Shown piece after piece: positions 44,285 to 53,413 of a stretch of DNA of 64,000 bases (positions within the stretch are counted from its first letter, which is position 1; the number at the start of each line of letters is the position of its first letter). A program made the translations under genes and the position numbers. Source of the DNA: Hyphomonadaceae bacterium (lineage in GTDB: Bacteria; Pseudomonadota; Alphaproteobacteria; Caulobacterales; Aquidulcibacteraceae); NCBI GenBank assembly GCA_021731815.1, contig JAKFWO010000001.1, forward strand, positions 25,559-89,558, in the 5' to 3' direction. The notes under the pieces were generated by a model. The model made no database searches. It was given only the letters and a program-made list of their open reading frames with translations, and had not been told where the DNA came from.

Positions 44285-47200
44285 TCATGGCGGCACATCC
44301 TGTTCGTAGCGTTTGATCTCACGGCCCGCGGCGTCATAGGCCACGACGCGGTGGCGATTGGCGCCAATCGGCGTGAACTTGCTTCGCCCACGTAATTCGC
44401 CGTCGAGACCGAAATAAAACTCAGCGATTAAATTGCCGCTTCGATCATAGGCTTGGGTAAGGCTGGCAGCGCCTTGGTGGCTCAGAACCGGCTTGCCATC
44501 CGTGCCGAAATAAGCCGCAGAGGTCACATTACCGCGCGCATCATAGGCGACAATTTCGCTGGCAATGCCTTGGTGGCTCAGAACCGGCTCGCCCTCCAAG
44601 CCGAAATAAGCCTGGCTGGTCCGATTACCGCGCGCATCATAGGTTCGGGTGAAGCTGGCAAAGCCATCTTTGCGCAGAACCGGCTTGCCATCCGTTCCGA
44701 AAATAGCCTGGCCGGTCACATTACCGCGCGCATCATAGGTTTGCGTGAGGCTGGCAAAGCCATCTTTGTGCAGAACCGGCTCGCCCTCCAAGCCGAAATA
44801 AGCCTGGCCGGTCACATTACCGCGCGCATCATAGGTTTGCGTGAAGCTGGCATAGCCATCTTTGGTCAGAACCGGCATGCCATCCAGGCCGAAATAAGCC
44901 TCAGAGGTCAGATTGCCGCGCGCATCATAGGTTTGCGTGAAGCTGGCATTGCCATCTTTGTGCAGAACTGGCTCGCCCTCCAAGCCGAAATAAGCCTGGC
45001 CGGTCACATTACCGCGCGCATCATAGGTTTGCGTGAAGCTGGCAACGCCATCTTTGGTCAGAACTGGCTTGCCATCCAGGCCAAAATAAGCCACAGAGGT
45101 CACATTACCGCGCGCATCATAGGAGAAGGTGACGCTGGCAACGCCGTCGCGGTCCAGAACCGGCCTGCCATCCAGGCCGAAATTAGCCCTAGAGGTTTGA
45201 TTGCCGCTTAGATCATAGGTTCGGGCACGGCTGGCAGCGCCATCATTGTGCAAAACCGGCTTGCCATCCGTGCCAAAAAAAGCCTCAGATGTTCGATTGC
45301 CGCGCGCATCATAGGTGAGCGCAAGGCTGGCATAGCCATTTTTGTGCAGAACCGGCTTGCCATCCGTGCCAAAAAAAGCCTGGCCGGTCACATTGCCACG
45401 CGCATCATAGGTGTTGGTGAGGCTGGCATAGCCATTTTGGATCCGAACCGGCTCGCCATCCGTGCCGAAATAAGCCTGGCCGATCACATTGCCGCGCGCA
45501 TCCCAGGTTTGTGTGACGCTGGCATAGCCATACTGGATCCGAACCGGCTCGCCCTCCAGGCCAAAATAAGCCTCGCCGATCAGATTACCGCGCGCATCCC
45601 AGGTTTGTGTGACGCTGGCATAGCCATACTGGATCCGAACCGGCTCGCCCTCCAGGCCAAAATAAGCCTCGGAGGTTGGATTACCGCGTGCATCATAGGT
45701 GGTGGTGGAGCTGACATAGCCTTGCAGGCTTAGTACCGTTTCGCCATTGAGGCCGAACAAAACCCTCGCTGTCAGATTACCGCGCGCATCATAGGTGTTG
45801 GTGAGGTTGGCATAGCCTTCTTGGCTCAGAACCGGCTTGCCATCCGCGCCGAAAAAAGCCGTTTTTGTTGCATTGCCGCGCTTATCATAAGTGAAGGTGC
45901 TTTTGGCGACCCCGGACCGGCCGAGAATGGCTGCGTCTTTTTCGTCGAAAAACCCGATTTCGCTTGGCTGGCCATTGGTGCCATAAAAGTAACGGATCGC
46001 AGCGACACCACTTTTCTGGCTGATCACCGCCCCCGACGCATCGATCAGGCGTAATTCCGCTAATAGGCCGCGCGCATCATAGGCATATTGGCGGCCGCCA
46101 ACCCCATCGGCATCTAGGCCCGGCTCACCCGTGCTGGTGCGATAGAGACGCTGCAGGATCCGCCCTTGCGCATCAAAGACCAGGCGGTGGCGATCCACTT
46201 GCGATTTTCGGGGCAATCCGACCGAACCATCCGTAGGGCTCAGCGCCGTCGCAGACAGCGTTAAGCTGCCTATGTCGCCCGTTGCACTTTCCTGCTGGAA
46301 TTCCACATTGGCGCCCGGCGGATTTTTTCCACCTTCGGTGGCAAAGCTGTAACGCAAAACGGATTTGAGCTTGTTGGTGCGGTCGAACAGCCGCGTTTCG
46401 GCCAATTGCCCATCCGTGCGATAAGAAAAACGCCAGATCGCCACGTCAATGAGCCAGGGATCCTGCAACCGATCCGCATCGGCGCGGATTGCATTTAGGT
46501 TCCTGCCACCCTTGACGCGGCGCATGGTGATGAGACGCCCCGCTTTGCGCGTCAGCTCGAACACGCTTTCGCGCCCCATCGCCTGGGCGGCCGGCACCGG
46601 GCCGACGCCGCGCGGCACGCCGTAATATTCGGCATAAGCATTGAAGAAAGCGATCTTTTCGCGATTGAAATCCCACCAATAGAGGCCGCCGCCGGCCATG
46701 AATAAGAAGATAGCGCCAATGGCGCTCATGAACAGCCGCCGGCGTCCATCCTGCCTTTTTTTGTCGCGCTGTTCGAGATCGTCGAAGCGCACGCCCAGCA
46801 GCGCTGCCAAGAGCCGCAATCGGGCGCGATGCTCCAGGAGCGATTGTTTCTCGTCCACGCGCGGCCGCACATCCGCCGCCACCGGCTCGAAAGCCGCCTC
46901 GGCCTGGCCCGCGGGCCGCGGCGGGTGCAGCAGAGCGGGCGGGAAGCTCTGGGCGGGCTCGCCCTCGATCAAAAGCGGGATGATCTTGTCGGCCCGCCCC
47001 AATTCCTGGAAAAAGGCAATTTCGCGCGCGATCCATTGCGATTCCAGCGTCGCGGGCGAGCAGATGACGATGAGATAACGGCTCTGGCGCAAGGCCGTTT
47101 CGATCTCGCTGCCCAGATCCGAGGAGGCAGGGATCTCATTCTCGTCGCGGAATAATTTGCCCACCCGATCCGGAATGCCGCGCGCCACCAATATGCGCGG

Positions 47201-47299
47201 CGTGCGATAGGCTTCAAGCTTGTCGACAAGCCATTTTGCCCATTTCCGCTGCTCGGGCAGATGGCGGTAACTGACGAAAGCGCGATATTCGTAATCCAT
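44285..47299 (-). CDS. TIR-domain transmembrane protein with ~15 YD-like repeats
   Basis: 1004-residue protein. Residues 1-~125 form a TIR domain (FVSYRH box; FRDENEIPASSDLGSEIETAL; IVICSPATLESQWIAREI). E93 in the W-x-x-x-E stretch is at the position of the catalytic Glu of NAD-cleaving TIRs. A basic stretch (residues 178-189) precedes a single membrane helix (~190-207), so TIR should be cytoplasmic and the rest outside. After a spacer (~210-470) come about 15 32-residue units (FG.DGKPV....G.AS.T.TYDARGN) resembling YD/RHS-type repeats. This suggests a receptor-like layout: outside repeat sensor, inside TIR effector or signal enzyme. It lies alone between the integrase and an IS3 remnant. Function is not established. 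Confidence 0.8.
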   Translation of the reverse strand: MDYEYRAFVSYRHLPEQRKWAKWLVDKLEAYRTPRILVARGIPDRVGKLFRDENEIPASSDLGSEIETALRQSRYLIVICSPATLESQWIAREIAFFQELGRADKIIPLLIEGEPAQSFPPALLHPPRPAGQAEAAFEPVAADVRPRVDEKQSLLEHRARLRLLAALLGVRFDDLEQRDKKRQDGRRRLFMSAIGAIFLFMAGGGLYWWDFNREKIAFFNAYAEYYGVPRGVGPVPAAQAMGRESVFELTRKAGRLITMRRVKGGRNLNAIRADADRLQDPWLIDVAIWRFSYRTDGQLAETRLFDRTNKLKSVLRYSFATEGGKNPPGANVEFQQESATGDIGSLTLSATALSPTDGSVGLPRKSQVDRHRLVFDAQGRILQRLYRTSTGEPGLDADGVGGRQYAYDARGLLAELRLIDASGAVISQKSGVAAIRYFYGTNGQPSEIGFFDEKDAAILGRSGVAKSTFTYDKRGNATKTAFFGADGKPVLSQEGYANLTNTYDARGNLTARVLFGLNGETVLSLQGYVSSTTTYDARGNPTSEAYFGLEGEPVRIQYGYASVTQTWDARGNLIGEAYFGLEGEPVRIQYGYASVTQTWDARGNVIGQAYFGTDGEPVRIQNGYASLTNTYDARGNVTGQAFFGTDGKPVLHKNGYASLALTYDARGNRTSEAFFGTDGKPVLHNDGAASRARTYDLSGNQTSRANFGLDGRPVLDRDGVASVTFSYDARGNVTSVAYFGLDGKPVLTKDGVASFTQTYDARGNVTGQAYFGLEGEPVLHKDGNASFTQTYDARGNLTSEAYFGLDGMPVLTKDGYASFTQTYDARGNVTGQAYFGLEGEPVLHKDGFASLTQTYDARGNVTGQAIFGTDGKPVLRKDGFASFTRTYDARGNRTSQAYFGLEGEPVLSHQGIASEIVAYDARGNVTSAAYFGTDGKPVLSHQGAASLTQAYDRSGNLIAEFYFGLDGELRGRSKFTPIGANRHRVVAYDAAGREIKRYEQDVPP
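44440..45880 (-). repeat. 96-bp tandem coding repeats of the TIR protein
   Basis: About fifteen direct units of 96 bp, for example AGCCTGGCCGGTCACATTAC recurring at 44707 and 44803. Two neighbouring units around 45500-45660 are virtually identical. The high DNA identity points to recent expansion or conversion and likely length variation among strains. Confidence 0.9.
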
Positions 47300-47400
47300 G
47301 GAACGAATAATCCTCGCGCGCCTACCCAGGAACGGAACATAGGTGGATAAGGCCTGAAATCATGCGGATGGCTGGGATCCTATCAACCGCGACGGCGATG

Positions 47401-47541
47401 CGCAATGTCGGGTGGGAAACGCTGAAATAGGTGGATTGGTGCAACAATCGACGCTTGCTCGGCTCCATCGGCTACACCCCGCCCGCCGAAGCAGAGGAGG
47501 CCTTCTATGCAAACCAGAATAAACTCGATATGGTCGCCTAA
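47401..47541 (+). pseudogene. IS3-family transposase remnant (orfB 3' end)
   Basis: The + strand frame ending at TAA 47541 reads VDWCNNRRLLGSIGYTPPAEAEEAFYA (in short pieces: NNRRLLGSIG, PPAEAE, NKLDMVA), the C-terminus of IS3-family integrase-type transposases. An in-frame TAG lies just before it and the catalytic DDE part is missing. It is a remnant of an insertion in the TIR-SIR2 spacer. The rest of 47300-47905 has no gene I can recognise. Confidence 0.75.
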
Positions 47542-47905
47542 TCGTTGAGCAAACCACCCTCTGAAAAAACCGGGGCTGTTTAGGTTGCGGTGCGTGATCC
47601 CATCAACGGAAGTCGCCCTTGATCGAACAGAACCCGCCAGAAGTCGGACTGTCAACCGCGCTATCTCATCCGCCAAGGGACGTAGTAGGCGGTCGGCACA
47701 GCCGAGGGACGCGCGCGGGGTGCACGCCCGCAACGCCATCCAAGGCGCAACCCTCGCGCCGCCCGCCGCAGCCCCAATACTTCCACTGTAGGGGCCTACG
47801 CAGATCAAGTCGCGAGCCACTACACTTTTCAGCCAACTGTTGGGCACCACCAATCTTGGGAATCGGATTATCGCGACTGTGAGCAGTGAAGATCGCGTCA
47901 TCTCG

Positions 47906-49075
47906 ATGGGTGATGGCTTGGCCGCGATACCGGAGCGGCTCCTCCTGGCTCATGCGCGCGGGGAAGTGTTGTTCATTTGTGGTGCAGGCATTTCCCGGCC
48001 CGCTGGGCTTCCGGATTTTCGTCAACTTGTTCTCGACGTCTATGCCACACTCGATACTTCGACGCACAGCGTGTTAACGGGATTGCCGCCGGGAGCCTGC
48101 AACCAATGGCAGGCCAATTGTGCGGACCTAACCGATCGGCAGACTGCTGAAGTGAAGCGGTTCATCGTCGGCGACTTTGATGTTGTTCTCGGCATGCTCG
48201 AGCGTCGGCTCGACGATCAAACACGTGGTGATAGCCAGGTAAGGCGGACTGTTGCCACGATCTTGCGTTCAGGGGCAACGAGCCCGGCCGCGATCCACAA
48301 GGCGCTCATAGCCCTTGCTGATCGCGGCGGTGCCAAGACGATCGTAACAACAAACTTCGATCTGCTGCTTCAAGTCGCCGCCCAGCGCCTTCGTTCGCCC
48401 GTAGAGACCTATTCCCTCGGCGCGATACCAAGGCCATCGCGACAATTGGAGTTCTCGGGCGTGCTCCATATCCATGGTGCGCTCGACAAGAACCCGGCGA
48501 GAAACTGTGAGCTTGTTCTGTCAGATCAAGATTTCGGCGAATTCTATCTGCGCCGACGCGTTGTTCCGGATTTTATCTATGATGCTGCGCGCCTGTATCA
48601 TCTGGTGCTGGTGGGCTACAGCGCTAACGATCCGCCTATGCGTTATCTGCTCAATGCGGTCGCAGCGGACGGCAAGCGCTTTGATGACTTGAAAGAGCGC
48701 TTCACATTTTTCGGCACGAACTCGACGGACGCGGTCGCACTAGCGGACTGGAATGGGCGCGGCATCACGCCGATCCACTACGATTCAAAAAATGGCCATG
48801 ACGCGCTAAGGGCAACTCTCGAACGATGGGCGGCTTTGTCCGCGATCAATGGGAGGAAAGAAATTGTCGATGCCGAACTGCGAAGAATTGCAAAGGCTTC
48901 GCGGTCCGCGGCCATGGAGTCTGACCGCGACCTCTTCGACCATTTCTTCCGAAGAAGCAACGCAAGTGAACGCGTGCGACTGTCGGCGCTGCTTTCGGAC
49001 GCAAAGGCCGAGATCGAGTGGCTTGATGCGATCGTCAAGATTTGTGCTGAAGTCGCGCGGGGGCGTAAGCCATGA
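47906..49075 (+). CDS. SIR2-like NADase/deacetylase-type protein
   Basis: 389-residue SIR2_2-type protein. NAD-site elements are GAGIS (26-30), TTNFD (148-152), HIHG with H190 as catalytic His candidate, and GYSANDPPMRYLL (237-249). Such SIR2 proteins in defence islands mostly hydrolyse NAD to stop phage growth. The C-terminal ~120 residues are helical and hydrophilic. ATG 47906 is my choice; GTG 47879 and TTG 47840 are in frame. Its stop overlaps the next start (ATGA), so it is translated with the 913-residue partner. Whether it is an NADase or binds NAD only cannot be decided here. Confidence 0.85.
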   Translation: MGDGLAAIPERLLLAHARGEVLFICGAGISRPAGLPDFRQLVLDVYATLDTSTHSVLTGLPPGACNQWQANCADLTDRQTAEVKRFIVGDFDVVLGMLERRLDDQTRGDSQVRRTVATILRSGATSPAAIHKALIALADRGGAKTIVTTNFDLLLQVAAQRLRSPVETYSLGAIPRPSRQLEFSGVLHIHGALDKNPARNCELVLSDQDFGEFYLRRRVVPDFIYDAARLYHLVLVGYSANDPPMRYLLNAVAADGKRFDDLKERFTFFGTNSTDAVALADWNGRGITPIHYDSKNGHDALRATLERWAALSAINGRKEIVDAELRRIAKASRSAAMESDRDLFDHFFRRSNASERVRLSALLSDAKAEIEWLDAIVKICAEVARGRKP

Positions 49076-51813
49076 TTCCGCCCTGGGCATATCTTGACCT
49101 GCAAGACCGCGAGACATTTCGGACGGTTATCGCCTTTCTGAACAAGCGCCTTGCTGAGCAAGGAACGATCGATTGGGCGCTGAAGCTCAAGCGCGGGCAG
49201 CGGATCGAGCGCATCGCGGTTGACGATCTGTTGACCGGCCCAGGTGCGCGCGATCTTGCGGAACCTTGGGCCTCGGCGTGGCGGTTGATCGAAGAAAGCT
49301 GGTCAGCGCCTCAATCTGAAGGACCTAACGGAACAGGCATTTACGGCATTCAGAAGCGCATACGGGCAGGCGATCGGTCGGGTGCGGCGGTTTCCGCCAT
49401 CGTTGATCTCGTTGCGCCGCGACTCAAAGTCGAACCAATTGATGCGTGGCGATGGAGCTACATCAAGAAGCCACGTCGGCCGAGGACGGTCCAGCATATC
49501 CTGTCAGCCGGCCTGACGAGCGGAGATCTGATTGATCTGAACGTGCTCGAACTGGCGAAGCTTAATGACATCGCGTTTCTGGAATCGCTGGCCAACACGC
49601 TGGAAGCCGCTGTTAATCATGGACTAGATATTGCGAGACGTCTCGGATGGAACGACGCACGTTCTTTCACCGGCTTGGGGTTCCTCAACAGGGCTTACTA
49701 CACGCAGCCGACAAGGCGGGACGGCGAGGATGGCGAGCCAGACGCATATCATCACGGCATCGCCCCATCAGTGAAACTGCTTCATGCCGTCGTGGCGCGG
49801 CTTGCGGAAATCCAACCCATCGCAGCCCAACCTTTCGTCCGACGTTGGCACGCCAATAGCTCTTCGGTCTTTGTCCGTCTTTGGGCAGCGATGGCCCGAA
49901 GTCGCGCGCTCGTTGCTGCTGAAGTTGTCGCGTCGTTCTTCAAGTCACTTGATGATCGGCAGTTTTGGAACTTGCATGCGTTTCCCGAGATCGCCGAGCT
50001 TCGAGCCATTCGATTTCGCGATATGAACGCAGGAGCGCAAAAAGTCATCGTCGCTCGGATTCAGAAAGGCCCTCCACGAGCTCAATGGCCGAAGAAGGTA
50101 GATCCTGCGCACTTCAAGAATGCGCGACTGTATTGGCGCTTGCGGGAACTACGGCGCATCGAAGTCGGCGGCGGTGTCCTGCCGGATCGAGCCCAGACTT
50201 GGCTTGATACCCAGTCGGCGCAATTCGCCGAACTTGCAGAAATGACGATCGATGCAGGTTTCTCCGGAGGGGTCACCGTCACTCGTCGTGAAGCGAAACC
50301 GGATGGGAAATTCGACACGCTTTCAGGCATCGAACGGCTGAAGGCGCTCGAAGTAGCTCTGGGGACTGGGCGTCGCGGCTGGGATGATGACCCCGCAGAA
50401 CGCGCCTACGACTGGATCCATCAACAGAGCGATGCCGACAAGCTGCTTGCTGACTTCGAGACCACCAAAAACGGTGGCGACGACTTTCCGAAGGTCTGGA
50501 ACCACTTTGGCTGGGCGCACAGACCACGCCAGCAGGATGGGCAGGCCGCGCAGGATGGGAATCTAAACGATGAGGCTGGCAGGGTTCTTGGCCTAATGAA
50601 CCAGCTCTCTGACGCTACGCTTTCAAGCGCGATTGCGGGTATTTGTGCCTGGCTGGACGCGTGGGAGAAACACGCCGTCAAGCTGCCGCTTGCCTTGCCG
50701 ATCTGGCTTCGTCTCTGGCCGATCTCTGTGGAGGCTACAAACCGAACGCCCGACATCGCCGAAGATGAGGACCTGAGCGTTACCGCCCGCGTTGGAAATG
50801 AAGACCGCGAGTCGATGGATCTCGATACGCTTAACACGCCCACTGGAAAACTCGTCGGCGTGTTTCTGGCTGCCTGCCCAAGCCCGTCGCCCGGAGTGCA
50901 AGCCTTCCCTGCAGGTTCGATGGAAAGGCAGATGCGCGACATCGTGATTGCTACGGAAGGTCGAAGCGGATTGATCGCCAAACACCGGATGATCGAGGCG
51001 CTGCCCTATTTCCTTCACGCCGATCCCGATTGGGCGCAAGAACATCTCATCGCGCCGTTGCTCAAGGATGACGGCTCCGCGCTGGCGCTCTGGCGAGCTG
51101 TTGCACGGCGCACGCACTTCACCAAAGTCTTGGAAAGCATAGGCGCGGCGATGACCGAACGCGCGAATGATCGCCGATTGGGCCGGGACACACGCCGTCA
51201 GCTTGTTTTCAGCCTGGTGATCGAGTCTCTTCATGCCTTCCGCGAAGAACGCGACCCGGCGGTACCTAACTCGCGCATACAGCAGATGTTGCGAACATTG
51301 GACGACGAGGTGCGTGCATCGGCGGCAAACGCGATCCAAGTGTTTGTTCGAGATCTTTCATCGAATCCGCCGCGAGATCGGTTCATCAGCACGCGAGACG
51401 GTCTCTTCCGAACCGCCGCAGCGCCATTCCTTCGCGATGTCTGGCCGCAGGAGCGGTCGCTTGCGACACCTGGGATCAGCGGCGCGCTTGCTGATCTTCC
51501 GGCAACCTCAGGCGAGGCGTTCGCCGAAGCCGTGGACGCAATCGCCCGCTTTCTTGTGCCATTCGAGTGCTGGTCGATGGTCAACTACGGCCTTTACGGC
51601 GATGAAGGCGAAGCAAAGAAGCTCGCGATCATCAATGACGAAACAAAGGCGCGGGCTCTCCTGAAACTGCTCGATCTCACAATCGGCACGTCAGAAGGTG
51701 CCGTCATTCCTCACGATCTCACGGATGCATTGGATCAGATCGAATCGGTCGTGCCGAAAACTGCCCATATTCCCGCGTTCCAGCAGCTTTCCACAGCTGC
51801 GCGGAGAATATGA
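49072..51813 (+). CDS. Large helical partner of the SIR2 protein
   Basis: 913-residue protein I do not recognise. It starts MIPPWAYLDLQDRETFRTVIAFLNKRL and is rich in predicted helices with no membrane segment, no P-loop, no HNH, no helicase or nuclease motif that I can see. Repetitive Leu/Ala helical stretches in the second half could be HEAT-like. The four-base overlap with the SIR2 gene implies a fixed stoichiometric or functional link. In single-chain SIR2 defence proteins a helical C-terminal region senses phage proteins and controls the NADase; this could be the same design split over two genes (inference). A link to the DUF4020 region of some SIR2 proteins cannot be excluded. Confidence 0.75.
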   Translation: MIPPWAYLDLQDRETFRTVIAFLNKRLAEQGTIDWALKLKRGQRIERIAVDDLLTGPGARDLAEPWASAWRLIEESWSAPQSEGPNGTGIYGIQKRIRAGDRSGAAVSAIVDLVAPRLKVEPIDAWRWSYIKKPRRPRTVQHILSAGLTSGDLIDLNVLELAKLNDIAFLESLANTLEAAVNHGLDIARRLGWNDARSFTGLGFLNRAYYTQPTRRDGEDGEPDAYHHGIAPSVKLLHAVVARLAEIQPIAAQPFVRRWHANSSSVFVRLWAAMARSRALVAAEVVASFFKSLDDRQFWNLHAFPEIAELRAIRFRDMNAGAQKVIVARIQKGPPRAQWPKKVDPAHFKNARLYWRLRELRRIEVGGGVLPDRAQTWLDTQSAQFAELAEMTIDAGFSGGVTVTRREAKPDGKFDTLSGIERLKALEVALGTGRRGWDDDPAERAYDWIHQQSDADKLLADFETTKNGGDDFPKVWNHFGWAHRPRQQDGQAAQDGNLNDEAGRVLGLMNQLSDATLSSAIAGICAWLDAWEKHAVKLPLALPIWLRLWPISVEATNRTPDIAEDEDLSVTARVGNEDRESMDLDTLNTPTGKLVGVFLAACPSPSPGVQAFPAGSMERQMRDIVIATEGRSGLIAKHRMIEALPYFLHADPDWAQEHLIAPLLKDDGSALALWRAVARRTHFTKVLESIGAAMTERANDRRLGRDTRRQLVFSLVIESLHAFREERDPAVPNSRIQQMLRTLDDEVRASAANAIQVFVRDLSSNPPRDRFISTRDGLFRTAAAPFLRDVWPQERSLATPGISGALADLPATSGEAFAEAVDAIARFLVPFECWSMVNYGLYGDEGEAKKLAIINDETKARALLKLLDLTIGTSEGAVIPHDLTDALDQIESVVPKTAHIPAFQQLSTAARRI

Positions 51814-51967
51814 TGCTAAACTCGATGACATCAGCTCTCTTGGCTAGGAGCCACCGCACTCGCTCGGTCGACCGGAAAAGCCTGCTTTTCGATTATCTGG
51901 ATTGTTCGCTACTTCAGTTTTTGCCCCAACTCGGACGGGGGGCGTCTCGGATCAGCGGTCGATCTGC

Positions 51968-53155
51968 CTACCGCTCCACCACTCGTGCCAACCGCTTCAT
52001 CGCCCGCTCCAGTTCGGCCTGGCGCTGCGCCGTGCGCTCCAGCATCAGCCGTTTTCGCACATTGAGGTGCAGCTCCATCGCTTTGAGTCTGTCTTGCCAG
52101 TCGGGCTGGAAGGCGAGGACCTTGGCGCTGAGGCCTGGGCGCTTCTCTTCCGTGGCGAGGCCCAGCCGCGCCAGCTCCTTCGCCCGCGCCTTCAGCGCTT
52201 GCGTCAGCGCCGGATCGCCGTTCGGCGCCTCCAGCTTGGACACCCGCATGCGGCCATCCTCCGGCAGCTGGTCAGCGATCATGCGGTCCAGCCGGGTCGG
52301 CGCGTGGCGGATGATTTCGGCCTCCAGCGCCAGGCGCTCGTCGGCGGGGCTGCGCGGGCCGAGCCACTCGGTCGCCACGTCACGGGCGATGTCGCGCAGG
52401 CCGTGGCGCACGAAGTCCTTGGGCAGGATGAGGTCCTGGCCGTTCGCGCGACGCCCGCGCAGGATGAGGTGGGTGTGCGGATTGTCGGTGTCGTGATGGT
52501 CGACCGCGACCCATGAGAGGCGCGCGCCCAGCTGCGCCTCGGCGCGGGCCATCACTTCGCGGGTGAAGGCGGGCAGATCGGCGATCAGTTCGCCCCTTTC
52601 CGCCGAAAGGATGATCCGGAAATGGCGCTTGTCGCGCGCCGCCCAGTCGGCCGCGCGGGCGGCGCCATCCACGCCCTCGGCGGTGGCGTCATAAAAGGGC
52701 GAAGGCGCGCTCTGCCCGCGCGCGAGATAGTCCGCATGCGCCCGGCCGCGTGCGATCTCGTCCTCGCGGCCGCCTTCCGCTGCGGGGGAGAGCAGGGCCT
52801 CATCTTCGTCCCGGCCGGCGGCGTCCCGGGCGACATAGCGGGCGTGCGCCTTCAACGCCGCGCCCCCGCCGCCGCCATGGTTGAAATAGTGGACCTTCAC
52901 CACCGCTCGCTGGCGCGCGTCGAAGGGCAGGGCGTGTTCGCCCGAAGCACCGTCCCGGGCGTGGCGCAGCATCGCGGCGCGCCGGTCGAGCAGGCGGGAG
53001 AGGTTCGGATTGTTCGCGTGACTGGCGGCCGTTTTGGCACGCCCGAAATTTCCAACAAGCCGGTCGGCATCCGCGCGCGCAAGACCGCGACCAGCGCTCG
53101 CCGGTGAGGCGAATCCAGGCGATCCCAGAAGCCGATCCATGCTTGCGCCCGCCAT
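51968..53155 (-). CDS. VirD2/DUF3363-type relaxase, short
   Basis: 395-residue conjugative relaxase that would nick oriT and pilot the strand. VKVHYFNHGGGG near residue 85 and the three-His metal motif VDHHDTDNPHTHLIL near 225 match alphaproteobacterial relaxases with a C-terminal DUF3363. Those are usually 550-700 residues; here the chain ends after ~70 residues beyond the expected domain start, so the DUF3363 part seems lost or replaced. ATG 53155 has AGGAG four bases upstream. It reads away from the inverted-repeat-rich region at 53196-53304 that may be its oriT. Confidence 0.82.
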   Translation of the reverse strand: MAGASMDRLLGSPGFASPASAGRGLARADADRLVGNFGRAKTAASHANNPNLSRLLDRRAAMLRHARDGASGEHALPFDARQRAVVKVHYFNHGGGGGAALKAHARYVARDAAGRDEDEALLSPAAEGGREDEIARGRAHADYLARGQSAPSPFYDATAEGVDGAARAADWAARDKRHFRIILSAERGELIADLPAFTREVMARAEAQLGARLSWVAVDHHDTDNPHTHLILRGRRANGQDLILPKDFVRHGLRDIARDVATEWLGPRSPADERLALEAEIIRHAPTRLDRMIADQLPEDGRMRVSKLEAPNGDPALTQALKARAKELARLGLATEEKRPGLSAKVLAFQPDWQDRLKAMELHLNVRKRLMLERTAQRQAELERAMKRLARVVER

Positions 53156-53195
53156 GCGACTCCTGCCTTTCCTTCTCCTCACGGGCGCAAAATCC

Positions 53196-53304
53196 CGCGA
53201 CCTGTTTGCGACCTACAATGCGGGTCGTATCGCGACCCGCGCCCTCTGCCGCGACCCGCGAGAAACCCTTGCGCCGCAGGCGGTTTGCGCGACCACGGGT
53301 CGCG
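53196..53304. other. Inverted-repeat-rich region upstream of relaxase, oriT candidate
   Basis: Within 110 bp the core GCGACC or its complement occurs seven times. There are two inverted repeats: GCGGGTCG (53220-53227) with CGACCCGC (53233-53240), and CGCGACC (53288-53294) with GGTCGCG (53298-53304). The position directly before the relaxase start fits an origin of transfer or a binding region for a relaxosome or regulator protein. Confidence 0.5.
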
Positions 53305-53413
53305 TCTTTATCTGGCGTTCCAGCCTGTATTCGACCCTTTCACTTCAACAGTTTAGCTGAGACGCAAAATAAAAGAATCCAGGCACAACCGCTGGGGGAG
53401 TTTGCGCCTGCGC

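Noticed and set aside
44440..45880. CRISPR array
   Set aside because: The direct repeats are 96 bp, contiguous, in frame and coding; there are no spacers. The same holds for the 120-bp and 144-bp TPR repeats.
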